A stretch of 64,000 bases of DNA from Poa pratensis (GCA_947311845.1 CAMZMU010000069.1:9417875-9481874); one strand, 5' to 3'. Positions 9,423 through 21,154 are shown, counted from the first letter of the stretch. Made by a program: numbers and translations. Notes: a model not told the origin generated them from the sequence alone.

Positions 9423-12400
9423 TGTCACATCCCAAATTTTGGAACTAAGAAAAACTTAGTTTTACAAGACCCAAAATTCAGAGCCAACAAAAACTTTTTG
9501 AAATACTTTACTAATGATTGTGTTTTCTTTTCTATTGCTCTGTTTGACCTTGTGTGACTTGTTGTTGAAGTTGGTTGGCTAGTAAATATTAACCTAAGAA
9601 CCTAACCTAAGTAAAAATATATTAAAAACTTTGGTGATCATGTCATGACAATTGAGTTATAATCTATAAATCTTTTCCACTCTTATTTTGGCCAAATTCC
9701 ATTTCAATAATACTTTGGTTTAGCAACAACCAAAATAACCATTAGTTGAGAAAATAAAAGTATTTCCCAAAATTATGTGTTTCCAAAAATATGGAGATCT
9801 ATATTCTATCTCCTACCTAATATTTCAACATGGTTATGTTGCATGTATTTACCATCCCTATTTTATAAACTCCTAGTTCCACTCCTTTTTAAAAGAACAC
9901 TAGTGGGAAATATATAACCCCACATATTTTCTTTATCAAATCTTTTGAAAACTATTAAATTATGAGTTGAGATACTTCTTAAACATCATCTTGTCATAAT
10001 TGAGGGTGATCCCTTTTTCACAAGATGGTATGGTTAATTATGGAAACTATGGTATGATTAATTCTTGTGGTTTAATTGGTGTGGTCTTGATCTTGTTGTG
10101 TTGTTGCTAGTGTGTATAATTAATCAAGTGTGCTGGAGCAATAAATTAAAACACACTTGACAACAATTCGGTATGTGACTTAAATAAAGCAAAACTCCTA
10201 AAATTACTCAACAAATTGAATTTGGATCATAAGTTAAAAGAAATGATCTTAATATATTCTTCTATCTACCTAACTCTCTATTTCTTTCAAGAAAATATTT
10301 TCTTTATGCAAATAATTCCATGGGTGAGGTAAAAGGATGACTATCTCGTTCTCATACCCCTCTCTACTCAAAATTATATAGATACCACTTAATTTTATTT
10401 AAATTATGAAATCCTATTTTACTTCTTTAAACACTAAGAATATTCAAAAAACCCTATTTTATGATTACATCTAAAATCCCAGAAAAATCTACAATGCTTA
10501 ACAAATCACTCTAAAGCAGATTGTCAGCAAAGTTTTCAAAAATCAAAATCAAAATTTCGTTTAGACATTCTGTCGAACACCTTGTGTGCATGAAACTCAA
10601 GTTCATCAAACAGCCCCAAATCCATCTCGAATTCGATGAAATTTCTTCAAATCTCTCTGCCAACTCTCTCTCTCTCTCTCTCTCACCCCTGCACTGCTGC
10701 TACACAAGTGCCAGCATTTTGGACACGTTTTGTTGGAGTTTGGCACCATCTCTCTCTCTTCTCTCCCCACACGTTCCCATGCCGCAAGTGGGCAAGGAGA
10801 AGAAGACCATTCCATAGCCCCTGAGCACGCCACAGTGCTCCTCTGTTCCCCCTCTGCCGTCTGGCCGAAGCCACGCACGTGGATGCATCCTCCCTGCCCC
10901 AAACCCAGCTCGTCCATCCCCTGCTCGCCATGCCACGGACGTCGAAGACGTTTGCGACGACCACGGCACCCCAGCAAGTACAGCTTGCCCTAGCCACTCC
11001 CCAGCCTCCCCGTGACCCCGTGGACATGCTCGCGTCACACCTGCTGGCCCGCAGCGACGCCAGCATTCCGTCGAGCACCGTGCGTGCGCGACGGCCACCT
11101 ACCACCCAGAGCTCCATTAGCTCGCCCCTCTGCTCTTCCCTCCCCCTAAACCCTAGCGGCCACCTCCCCACGCCGTTGCTGCACAGCACCGCCATCAATG
11201 GCGTTCTCTCCCACTCCCTAGCCACTTCCTGCACCGCGACCACCGTGCACCACCTCCACCTCTATTTAAACCACCCCCGAGCCTCCATTGCTCTCCACAC
11301 TCGCCCTCTCTGTATCCCTCTCACTCCTCAACTCCATTCTCCACCCGTGCACCACCAGAGGGGCAGATCGCCGCTGCTGCCTCGCTGCCGTGTGCTGGTC
11401 ACGGCCGCACTTGGACGAGTCCGAGGTTGAAGATGATCACGGCCGTGCCGTGCCGCTCTCTCTCCCCTCTCTCTACCTTGCCCTCTCTCCGCTACACCAC
11501 CAGAAGCTCACCGCCCTCTTCTCCTTCTTTTTATGTGCTCAGGACCGCATGCAGGAGCTCACCGGAGAAGATCCTCGTTCGTGCACGTCGGGGGACTCGC
11601 CGCCGACGCTCCGAGCATCCCCGAGCCACGCCGACCACACCATCCTCTTCCCCGAGCCTCCGCATCCGTCTCCGACAGTCTCGCCACCCCTGGAGCCTAG
11701 GTGAGCCACCCCCGCGTCCTCGTCGATCTCGGCCACGGCGGCGCCGCCTGTTTCTGGTCGCCGCCGACGCGCCCTTCCTCGACCGTTGGATCCCGATCCA
11801 ATGGTGCCGTACCGCTTCAGTTAACCGAGCCGCTGACGGGCTGGCCCCACCCGTCAGCGATTTAATCTTTTCCAGCGCGGGAGAATTAAATCACTGAGCC
11901 ACTGACGGGTAGGCCCCACCCCTCAGGGATTTCAACATTGTCCAGTCCACGATTTAATCCAGTTTTCTGTTTAAAATTAAAACACTGAAAATCCAGTACT
12001 GGCCTCAAGTTTAAAATTCAATATCTCAAGATTTATAAGTCCAAATAAATCAAATCAAGACTTTCTGGATAGCTTATGAAATTGTTAATCCAACCACACT
12101 GGTTGCATCTTGTTTAGAGTAATAACAATTATGTAGTATTTAAATTTCCACATAAGGTTTAAAACACCAAATTAATTGTTTCTGGAGCTCTGTTAATTCA
12201 AATGACATGATTCCAATTTTTTTAGCTCACTATTAAGTAAACCTAGCTCCCATAATTTTGGAAGAATTAATTGAGCCTCAGAAATTGTTTGGCATTAGAT
12301 TAAAGTTTGATAACCTCTCTGCACTATAGTAATTTTTGCTACATAAAAATTAGCCCAATTGCCCTAGAACCAATTTTGCTAGATCATAATTAGTCAGTAC

Positions 12401-14679
12401 TAGTTACCCCTAAAAGGAATTAATTTTGTGGGCAACCAAAACTAATCAGTAGCTAAACATGTATAGTTAATTTCTGTACTAAAACAATTTTACTTAATTA
12501 ATTCTGGCAGCAAATAAATTGAAGCCAACTTTGTTAGTTCAGATTTAATAAAATCTAGTTAACCCTAAAAGGGCATAATTTTGTGAGCATCAGAGATTAA
12601 ATGGTAAATTAAATCGTGTGTAACTGGTTTCTAAAATTAATAAAAGTGTATAAAATTAATAATAAGTTATATTGAACCAAACTCAATTGTTTTGATTTCT
12701 GTAGAACATTAGATGTTTGTCTGAGTTCAGCTTGAGTGTTAATGTTGCTTGGTCGAATGGTGTGGTAATTGTGTGTCTTGTTTGTTTTACGACGATTTGA
12801 CGAGAGTGCTGCCGGGATTAACGAGGAAGGGAACTTTGTTGAACCAGAAGAACAAGACCAGGGACACTTTGCTGAGCAAGGCAAGCTACTTCTCTGAGCT
12901 TGCATCTATATCCATCTAATTTGGTTCACATGTTTTACTTATAAAGAGCATAAGTGATTTATGTGGTGTTTGCCACTAAAGCTATGATTTTGAAAACCCT
13001 TTTTCAAAATACAAGTATATTATTTTGACACCCTATATGGAGGTATTAGATGGAAATTCTTTTTCAAACTATAGGATGGGAAAAATATTGTTTACTCAAA
13101 ACTCCTTTGAAAATACTTGTATGGATATGGAATGCCGAGATGTCGGTGTTGAAGTGGAGAAATGGAGAATGGTGGTGTTTATGAAAATGCATATTGTGTC
13201 TTTGTACTTACGTCGACCAGCCGATACCCTGTGCGACCACATTTACCCCCATATGGGACGGGGCTTAGTCATGTAATTTGCTCATATTAGTATGAGATAC
13301 CTCATCGACAGAGATGACTCCATTATGCATGAGGGGATGATTCGGTGACCTACCCCTGACCTGGGTCCTCGCTCAAAATAAAGGAGAAAAATAAGGAGGA
13401 GGATAGAAGACGCCACCTTTGGGTCGCCGGGCAAAACTATGAGTCCTCACACTTAGGTTCCGAAGGGCTGGACTGAGTGTCGATGGAAAGTGTCATATGG
13501 GCAGGGTCCTGTACTAGCATGAGCAAATGAGAGGCTATGGTCGGTGACTCAACTTCACATACACCTTGTATGGCGGGACGTGGCTGACACGATGAGTTGC
13601 CGGATGGATGTGGGAAAAGCGTGCTACCTCTGCGGAGTGTAAAACTATTCGAATAACCGAGTCCTCGGTAATGGACAGTTGGAAGGCTGTCCTAAGACCC
13701 TGTGCAACTTTTGCAAAGTTTTGAGATTTGAAAAGAAAAGGGAGATGTTTTATATATGCAACTATGCCAAAGGGTCAGCATGAGGTTGCTGGAAAAGAGG
13801 AAGACCATGAAGGGCTATGGTCAAGGAGTGCAAAGTTTTGTGTTTTAAAAGTGGAAAATGTTTTATGCAACTATACCAAAGGGCCGGTATGAAGTTGTTG
13901 GGATTAAAAGACCATGAAGGGCTATGGTCGAAAAAGGAGGAGTTTTGGGGAAATAAACCTGGCAACGATTTTCGGGAAAAAGTTTTAAAAGAGACTTCTT
14001 TCCTTTTTCAACAAAGATATATTTTCGGGAAAAGAGTTTTAAAAGAGCCTTCTTACCCAGACAGTTTTATGGGAAAAAGTTCTAAAATTCTTCTTAACTT
14101 TTTCAACAAAGTTATATTTTTGGGAAAAGCTTTAAAAGATAATTCTTATTTTTTTTTCAACAAAGATATAGAGATTTCAAAACAAATTTTTATTAAACAA
14201 AAGTCTATCCTTTTCTTTTTCAACAAAGATATAGAGATGTCTTTCTAAAAATAAAAGTCTTATTTAACTAGTGCATGTTCATGTCGGGGTAGTTTGCGAG
14301 TACAATTCAAATTGTACTCATATTGGTTTCGTCCCTGGCTATTGTCTTAGCCAGGTTTTCGAGGAGCATATCGATGAGGAGAATTATGGTACCGATGACG
14401 CGAACTAAGGATTCTTCATTAGTCAGTTTCCTGTGGGAACTAAGGAACGCTAGTAGGCCATCGACGCTGTATGCTTCCGCTGAATGATGGTATTTTGCCT
14501 AGGAAGGCACCTATGTAGGATTCGGTCTATATGACCAAATTATTGTAAGACTTGTATCCGGTGTTGTAATGGATGTAAACTGTGATGCCTAGTCGAGTTA
14601 TGTGCAACAACAAACTGATCATGGGATTGTTGCTGGAAACATAACGAGTATCTCGGATAGCTAATCCGGGGTCCTCACA
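9423..14679 (+). mobile_element. 5.26-kb solo LTR with TSD GTAAT
   Basis: Begins TGTCACATCCCAAATTTTGG and ends GGGGTCCTCACA, flanked by perfect 5-bp duplications GTAAT (9418-9422 and 14680-14684). The termini (TGT...ACA), TSD, absence of any retroviral coding domain and the GC-rich promoter block at about 10680-11900 fit a single very long LTR left by LTR-LTR recombination. Triticeae families with LTRs of this size exist (Sukkula/LARD type); identity is not established here. The numerous 60-190-codon frames around 10.5-11.9 kb are by-products of high GC. A TATA-like TATTTAAA lies at 11263. Confidence 0.8.
11263..11270 (+). promoter_or_regulatory. TATA-like box in the solo LTR
   Basis: CTCTATTTAAACC lies within the GC-rich middle of the LTR, the position expected for the U3/R boundary. 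It supports the plus orientation of this LTR. Confidence 0.5.
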
Positions 14680-15302
14680 GTAATCTTCCCGGCTTGCTCA
14701 CAAATGCAATAAAGATGTTTTGATAAGCACTTTGCAAGAACCACATCAATTGCAACCAAAGAGATTCATGCCAAGATACAACCTACACAAGGTTGAAAGC
14801 TAGAAATATATGCATGAGGTAGATACTTGTTACCGAGATAGCATTGGTGATGTAGAAGATAGGAGTTCATAATCATCCGAGCTTGGCTCCAATAAGCACA
14901 TGGTGATAACACCTTCGTTGTAAATGAGATAACCTTTCAATGCATCTCCAATGTACCTAAAACCAATTTAAGTACAAAATGGTTCCCAAACTTGTTGGGC
15001 CCAAAATAGTTAGAGCAACTACAATACATAGGACAAACTCCACATAAATATGTGCATATTGATACGAAATTGAATTTCATGCACATCTTAGCCGTTTAGG
15101 ATTTGATGGAGTTTATCCTATATATTGGATCAACGAAAGTAAACATGCCATAAGATATACATATAGTAAATATGCATGCACAAGACTTCCAAGAACCAAA
15201 CGAGATACAAATTGGACAAAGCACCAATTAAACCAAGAAAGCACACACAAGTGTGACAAGAAAGAGAATTGTCCAAATTATATCAAAAACCCAAATCAAC
15301 AC
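14680..15302 (-). mobile_element. Retrotransposon internal region, continued
   Basis: Sequence resumes with GTAAT (TSD) and the same AT-rich, non-coding character as 7918-9422. No 5' LTR or second primer site is found to the right, so the element is truncated somewhere before about 15.5 kb. Confidence 0.45.
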
Positions 15303-15422
15303 ATGATTGAAGATACCACTTTGAAAAGATGCCATACACTACCTTCATTGTTTCTCAAAGTGGTATCTTCTTCAGGTAGTGATTGAAGATACCACTTTGA
15401 AAAGATGTCTTCATTACCTGAA
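15303..15422. repeat. Short direct and inverted repeat cluster
   Basis: 'gattgaagataccactttga' occurs at about 15305 and 15381 in direct orientation, and its inverted core 'tcaaagtggtatcttcttca' lies between them near 15355. The block can fold into either of two alternative stems. It is probably a local rearrangement of retrotransposon DNA. Confidence 0.7.
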
Positions 15423-16361
15423 ATAAAACAAAGTGAACTAATATTATATGTGCATACATTCATTGTTGAAGTTGCCACAGGCCCTAGCTACCTCTCTCTC
15501 TCTGCGATCAAACGAAGGAGGAAGAAGGCACTCTGTTTTTCCGGCGCACGAAAGCCTGCCGCACTGATGGCCTTTTCTATTTCAGTCGAGCCCAACTCGA
15601 TACAGAATCCGTACACGGGGGGAGTTTTATACCCAGCTCACACACACGTCGCTGCGCCCCACTCGAGGCAGCTCGCCACGACGAGCTCCCACACGCCCAT
15701 GATCAGCTCGCCCAGTCCACGCGCACGACGCGCTCCAACGCGCACAACGCGGCCAGCTTCCAACTGATCGACGCGGTCACCCCGCTACTTCTGCTAACTG
15801 AACGCACACACACGCTACACACACACGCACAGACACGCACAGACGCACCACGCACACACAAACGCGCCAGGCCCGTCATGGACTCAACCTGGTGCGCTGA
15901 CACCGGTCGACACTACGCGCGACAGACCAAGGTTCAGTTTTAGAGCGACAGTTTTACTGTAGATCATCTAGGTGTTGTCGCTGACAGTTTCAGTTTCAGT
16001 TAGGATGAGTCTAAGAGAAAATAAAACTTGAAAACAGGCAACTTGCACGGATCGCAAACATGACAGTGGGTCTGCCCATCGGAACCAACTATAATCCATC
16101 AAACCCTACACTACTTCATGATTACGTAGAGGACTCTGAAAAGTTCTAATTCATTTACGATTGTGATGACTTGATATGTAAGAAGCAGCGTACAATAATA
16201 ACCAATTGTATCAGATCTTATTTTGCATATAGAATTGGTAAACTCATGTTCTTAACCCTAATCAACAAATTAGCACGATATGAATAGATGTATATGAAAT
16301 AGCAAATGAGAGGAGAAGAGGTGGATTGAACAACCCGTAGAACGAGAAGTTAGATCTTTAC
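15423..16361. other. GC-rich and CA-rich intergenic stretch, no gene recognised
   Basis: About 15530-15900 is GC-rich with CpG-rich text and a degenerate CA/CG-CA microsatellite at about 15796-15870 (acacacacacgct..., cgcacagacacgcacagacg). The rest is AT-rich. Short frames here match no domain I know. If 16362-16464 is a first exon, later exons could lie here, but none can be recognised. Confidence 0.5.
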
Positions 16362-16464
16362 CATGGCTGCCGGGGTTTGCCTGCAGATTGCTGCCGGGGT
16401 TCTCCTCCAGAATGCTGCCGTCCATGTCGTCCGTCAGGTCGATCGGATTGTTGTGGCCGAACAT
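16362..16464 (-). CDS. Possible first exon of an unidentified gene
   Basis: Minus-strand ATG at 16464 opens a frame beginning MFGHNNPIDLTDDMDG, followed by two ENPGSN/ANPGSH-like repeats, to a good splice donor (CATG|GTAAAG) at 16361. Upstream on the minus strand are a CT-rich leader and a TATA-like CCTAAATACG near 16600. Codon composition is coding-like and acidic/polar, but the 34 residues hit no family I know and no following exon was identified. It may be the 5' end of a host gene or of a transposon gene; the neighbouring ~500-bp tandem repeat suggests the latter is possible. Confidence 0.35.
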
Positions 16465-16794
16465 TTCCCACCACCGGGGCAGACGGATCTAGGGTGATGA
16501 AGAGGAGAGGTAGGCGAGATTAGATCTTCGAGAGGAGAGGGTGAATGATAGGAATGGAAGATGTGCTATGAGATCGTGGGTACTGGCGAAATGTAAGGCG
16601 TATTTAGGGGGGGGGTAGAGGGGTGGGTGCGCGGGATGTTTTCGTTTGGCCTAAAAAAAGTGAGGGAACGGGGATCATTTTAAAAAAGGGAGGGAACAAA
16701 AAAAATGAAACAGAAAGCAGGGAACGTACTGTTTTTTGTACAAACGAAATAAAATTTTCCCATCTAAACTAGGTGTGCTTGCAAATTGAGCAGA

Positions 16795-18360
16795 GATTTT
16801 TTGTGAGTGTTCATGCACACATAATAGGTGTGCTTGCAGATTTTCTGATTTTTCTAACATGTGTACTTGTGTCAATCATTTTGTAAGGACGAAAAAGGCC
16901 GAAAATGAAATTAATGCATGAACAGTGGTAAATTGCATATAAAAATAAGTTTAAACTCATAAAAATAGCATTAACATTGTTTTTGGCAACGATCATATTT
17001 GTGGTTTTCTTTTTGCATAACACTTGAGAAACCAAAAATTGTGATCAAACCAGATTGAGCTCATATTTTTTGTGGGTGGTCATGCACACATACTAGGTAG
17101 GCTGGCATATTTTCAGATTTTTCTGACAAGCAGAGGTGTGCCTATCATTTTCTTGGAAGAAAATGGCCAGAAAATGAAAATAATTCATGCAAATTGGTTA
17201 AATTCATATAAAAATCATTTTAAACTCATATGAATTATGCAATGTTGGTAGAAACATGTAGAAATTATGATTCACACAATTTGACAATGGTTTGGTCAAG
17301 TTGGATGCAAAATATGCACTTAGGAGGGCATTTTGGGCATTATGGTCAAAACATCGAGGCCAAATGCTTGATCAACCTTTCAAGATGTGTCTTTTGGTTT
17401 AGTATCAACATTGTTGCAGGCATGGATCATGATTGTGGGCTTTTTCTTTTGGACAGCACTTGAGAAACCAAAAAATGGGGTCAAACCAACATGGGTGGGT
17501 CGATATCGATCATGTCGATTATAGGGCATTTTGGAAGCAAGGTGCACATACAAGATCCATATTGAGCTCATATTTTTTGTGGGTGGTCATGCACACATAC
17601 TAGGTGGGCTTGCATATTTTTAGATTTTCCTGACAAGCATAGGTGTGTCTATTATTTTCTTGGAAGAAAATGGCCAGAAAATGAAAGTAATGCATGAAAA
17701 TTGGTTAAATTCATGTAAAAATCATTTTAAGCTCATATGAATCATGCAATGTTGGTAGAAACATGTAGAAATTATGATTCACACAATTTGACAATGGTTT
17801 GGTCAATTTGGATGCAAAATGTGCACTTAGGAGGGCATTATGGTCAAAACATCGAGGCCAAAAGCTTGATCAACCTTTCAAGATGTGTCTTTTGGTGTAG
17901 TATCAACATTGTTGCAGGCATGGATCATGATTGTGGGCTTTTTGTTTTGGACATCACTTGAGAAACCAAAAAAGGGGCAAACCAACATGGGTGGGCCGAT
18001 ATCGATCATGTCGGTTATTGGGCATTTTGTAAACAAGGTGCACATACAAGATCCGGATTGAGCTCATATTTTTTGTGGGTGGTCATGCACACATACTAGG
18101 TGGGCTTGCATATTTTTAAATTTTTCTGACAAGCATAGGTGTGCCTATCATTTTCTTGGAAGAAAATGGCCAGAAAATGAAAGTAATGCATGAAAATTGG
18201 TTTAATTCATATAAAAATCATTTTAAACTCATATGAATCATGCAATGTTGGTAGAAACATGTAGAAATTATGATTCACACAATTTGACAATGGTTTGGTC
18301 AGGTTGGATGCAAAATGTGCAATTAGGAGTAGTATCAACATTGTTGCATTAATTCATGGA
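16795..18360. repeat. ~500-bp tandem repeat (about 3 copies)
   Basis: The phrase 'gagctcatattttttgtggg' starts at 17057, 17564 and 18060, giving periods of 507 and 496 bp. Each unit contains 'tcttggaagaaaatggccag', 'gtagaaattatgattcacac' and 'aagatgtgtcttttggt'. A shorter, more diverged copy lies at about 16795-17050, and the last copy is cut at about 18360. The difference in period is mainly a short 'cattttgggcat' insertion and small indels. A similar frame of about 75 codons recurs in two units, but nothing suggests it is translated. Confidence 0.85.
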
Positions 18361-18576
18361 TCATGATCGAGGCCAAAAGCACAACAAAGCACATTAGCAT
18401 AAGGAAGGAAATATGAACTGAAGTACCACCATAACTTGTCTCGAACAGCACAACAAAAGCAACACAGTACATAACTACTTAGCTAGTCTTACTTGTTCAT
18501 CCAAACCAAAATATATATATACATAAGTGCAAGAACATAAGAAAACTAAACTCCTGGAAGTGACCTACGCCAGCTT
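18361..18576. other. 3' flank of the exonuclease pseudogene
   Basis: AT-rich sequence between the ~500-bp repeats and the stop codon of the minus-strand pseudogene, probably its 3' UTR. It includes a short TA run (atatatatatac). Confidence 0.4.
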
Positions 18577-18759
18577 CTACCTCTTGCTGTCCTCTTCTGA
18601 TTCTTCTTCTTCTGAATCTTCTTCTTCTGAATCTTCTAGAACATCAGTGCCTGAATCTTCAGAATCATCTTCAAGCTGAAATCCAAGTGGCAGTCCAGCG
18701 TCTAGCCTTTGCAGCATCACCCGGTACAGCTCGAACGCCACGATGCCATCAATGGCTGC

Positions 18760-18869
18760 ATAATCCTTGTTGATCTTGTCAAGTGGTTTGTTCTCCCATT
18801 TGTAGTATGCTTGCATAATCCCTGTTGATCTTGTCAAGTGGTTTGTTCTCCCATCTGTAGTGTGCTTGC
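18760..18869. repeat. 55-bp tandem duplication in exon 2
   Basis: Units 18760-18814 and 18815-18869 are nearly identical ('ataatccttgttgatcttgt' / 'ataatccctgttgatcttgt'). Both encode WENKPLDKIN-K/R-DYA in different frames. The size is not a multiple of three, so it inactivates the exonuclease frame. Confidence 0.9.
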
Positions 18870-19275
18870 CAGGGGAACTTCTTCTTCATTTCTGCGTACC
18901 AGGGATCAATCAGGTCTGCAGCCATCACACTCATTCCAACAAGGTCATTTCCAGGGAGCTGGTACAGGTGCTGGAGATCCACATAGAACACTTCTGGAAT
19001 GATTACTTTCCAGGTTCGATCAAGAACCGCCCTATCTGCCGTGGTGTCTACGCTATCAAAGGTTATTCCTTTGAAGCGAAGAAAATCCGCAATATCCGCA
19101 GACTGCCAATGGTCAGCACTGCAATAACCAAGAATATGTAGAGTTAAATTTAGTTAAAAGATGTAATTTCATAGGTGACAAATAACTATGAAATTTAAAT
19201 TCTGAAAAATTGTCTGAAACATGATCAACAAGCCCAACTAATGATTTGATTTGAACTATGATCAACAAGACCACC

Positions 19276-19992
19276 TAATGAATTGACATAAGTAGTATGC
19301 TAATGAGTGACATGACCATCTGTTTGAGCCACAAGTGGTACAAAGGCTGAAACAATAAAACCCTACACAGAAGCATATGTGTACATGTTCGTACATAACA
19401 ATTTGAATTTGATTTGTTCTACCTTTTACTAGTTTTCAAAAATATGAACCTAATGAATGGCATGACCATCTGTTCGAGCAACATGTAGTACCAAGGCAGA
19501 AAAAACACCCCAAAACAAGAAACATATGTGCAGATGTTTATACGAACCAACTCTTATTTAATTTGTTTTCCCTTTTACTTCATATAATAGGAAGCTAATG
19601 AGGGTCATGACCATATATTTGAGCAATAAGTAGTACCAAGACTGAAACAAAAAACCCCATAACAGAATCATGTGTGGATCTGTTTATCATACCTATTAAT
19701 TTTTTTAGCAGATCCAACATTACTAGTTGAACCTAATCCGTGGCATGACCATAAGTTTGACGAACTACTAGTCCCTAAATTAGTAGTGACAGAGTGGCAA
19801 AACAAGGGAAAAAAAACCCGAAGACAGAAATAGATCTAGGAACTTCTGTCTGCCATAAATATGAACCTAAATAGTGACATCGCAAGCAGTTTGAGCGACA
19901 TCTCGTACTAATAGTAGCACAACTAGTCTGGCAGAAGGGCTGAAACAAAAAACCCTCAATATAGCAACATATGTGGCCATGTTTGTTCATAC
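19276..19992. repeat. Degenerate ~140-bp tandem repeat filling the intron
   Basis: Copies start with 'ctaatgagtgacatgaccat' or a variant at about 19301, 19451, 19596, 19734 and 19868, with a short partial copy at 19276. Each continues with 'gagcaacaagtagtaccaag', 'gctgaaacaaaaaacccc' and 'acatatgtg.a.atgtttgt'. The last copy runs into the splice donor at 19991-19992, so the donor-like GGTATGAACAAACATG is itself part of a repeat unit. Confidence 0.75.
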
Positions 19993-20249
19993 CTTGCGTA
20001 CTGGAAGACGAGTACATGGCGGCGCATGGCGAGCTAAATAACGGCCATCTTCTTGTCTACCGCCCGGCGGTCCCTGGTGTATTCCATGTCCAGCCCCATG
20101 ATCTTGGGGTCTCCCTCCTTGAACCAGTCCCCGTACATCGAGAGGACTCGCTGCACTTCTGCTAGATCGTTGGTGTACACCGCCTCGATCGTCTGCTTGC
20201 CGTGGATTTGGACCTCGTACATCGAGGAGAAATAGTGGACGAAATTCAT

Positions 20250-20454
20250 GGCGACGCCGTGGGGGAGAAGAAGAGACTGGAGTGGTAGCGGAGAAGACGA
20301 GACGAAGCAAGAGGTGAAAACAGAGGGGAAAACAGAGGAGCGGTGGGGATATAGGAAGTTGAGACGAAAGGGGACGGGTGTGAAATTGTAACTGCATGCG
20401 GTAGTTCATACCCAGAAAACTAACCCACCGACTGACATACGGGCCCAAATACAA
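20250..20454 (-). promoter_or_regulatory. 5' leader of the exonuclease pseudogene
   Basis: On the minus strand a CT-rich leader (ccgctcctctgttttcccct, cttctcttctcc) precedes the ATG at 20249, typical of grass 5' UTRs. A TATA-like 'cctatatccc' lies at about 20346. Assignment is by position and composition only. Confidence 0.4.
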
Positions 20455-20690
20455 TTAGTATAATCGTCTATCCAACTGACAGGTGGGCCTGCGCGCTATA
20501 TGTATTGTCACGTCAAAACCCCAGTACCACCGCTGTGCCTCTCTCCTCTCGACCTACCGTGTAATTGATTGCACCAAAACAAAGCCCTCGCTCTCCTCTA
20601 GCAGCCGCCATGTCTCACCACTTACGTCTTTCACCACCGCCACCTCTCTCGCCACCGGCCGCTCACCATTGGACCCGACACGAACACACT
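20455..20690 (+). other. Gene-leader-like segment, divergent from the exonuclease
   Basis: Contains 'attgtcacgtcaaaacccca' followed by CT-rich leader sequence and a GCCGCCATGTC start context at about 20608. The same arrangement, 'attgtcacgtaaaaatccca' then leader and ATG, occurs at about 29270-29426 in front of the B3 gene. It may be a truncated 5' end of a related gene. The open frame after the ATG (ser/pro-rich) is short and has no domain. Confidence 0.3.
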
Positions 20691-20699
20691 AAGTTAGTA

Positions 20700-20830
20700 C
20701 CAAAAATGCCCACGTGTGTCTTTAATTTTCTGGCCGTTTTCTTCCAAGAAAATGGTAACAACACCTATACATGTCAGAAAAATCTGAAAATATACTGCAA
20801 GTGGAAAATTTCTAAATAGGGTAATGTACT
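20700..20830. repeat. Inverted partial copy of the ~500-bp repeat
   Basis: 'attttctggccgttttcttccaagaaaat' and 'catgtcagaaaaatctgaaaatat' are the reverse complement of 'attttcttggaagaaaatggccagaaaat' and 'atatttttagatttttctgacaagca' in the units at 16795-18360. The exonuclease pseudogene therefore lies between inverted copies. Confidence 0.75.
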
Positions 20831-21154
20831 TTTTTGCTGCATGTGGATGGCTAGTTGGAATGGTACAAACTTGTGAGCACTTCATTTAAGTACCACATAT
20901 GCACACACAAAACAACAAAATTACATGTAGGTACAAGGAGTTCATGTATGTCAATCGTAAAGTACTATGTAAGAGCTATCTGACCTTTTGTGTTTTAGCT
21001 ATCAGCTCTGTTTGTAAGCACTTTCAGTATAATGTGTGTGAGCTATCAGAAATGTGCTTCAGCTTTCATAACATGTGTGATCACTTTCAGAAATATGATT
21101 TTGATCATATCCATGCCACAGTTCATGACAATGTACTGATTACCTGAAATGCAA
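20831..21154. other. Intergenic, nothing recognised
   Basis: AT-rich DNA with only short frames; no repeat or gene seen. Confidence 0.4.

Larger units (their letters stand above)
18577..20249 (-). pseudogene. DEDDy 3'-5' exonuclease-domain pseudogene, two exons
   Basis: Exon 1 is 20249-19993 (ATG, MNFVHYFSSMYEVQIHG...), the donor is AG|GTATG, the intron is 19992-19119, and exon 2 is 19118-18577 ending in TAG. The protein resembles plant DnaQ/WRN-like 3'-5' exonuclease (PF01612-type) proteins: Exo I MGLDMEYT (D-x-E) near residue 50, an Exo II-like ITFDSVD segment, and Exo III YAAID (Y-x3-D) near the end, then a very acidic Ser/Glu tail. Two lesions break it. A TAG at 20016-20018 follows ...KKMAVI, where the family usually has Gln (CAG). 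A 55-bp tandem duplication (18760-18869) shifts the frame and separates Exo III from the rest. Exon lengths 257 + 542 - 55 = 744 nt, exactly divisible by three, which supports the splice model. Without lesions it would be about 247 residues. Confidence 0.8.

Noticed and set aside
10521..11897. Many overlapping 60-186-codon ORFs on both strands
   Set aside because: They are produced by the GC-rich promoter/leader block of the solo LTR; no domain or splice structure.
15796..15870. CA-rich stretch considered as a structured or CRISPR-like array
   Set aside because: It is a degenerate CA microsatellite without regular spacers, in a plant nuclear genome.
17230..17961. Repeated ~75-codon ORF (MNYAMLVETCRNYDSHN...)
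   Set aside because: Present only because it lies in the ~500-bp tandem repeat; it is broken in the third copy and has no promoter or domain.
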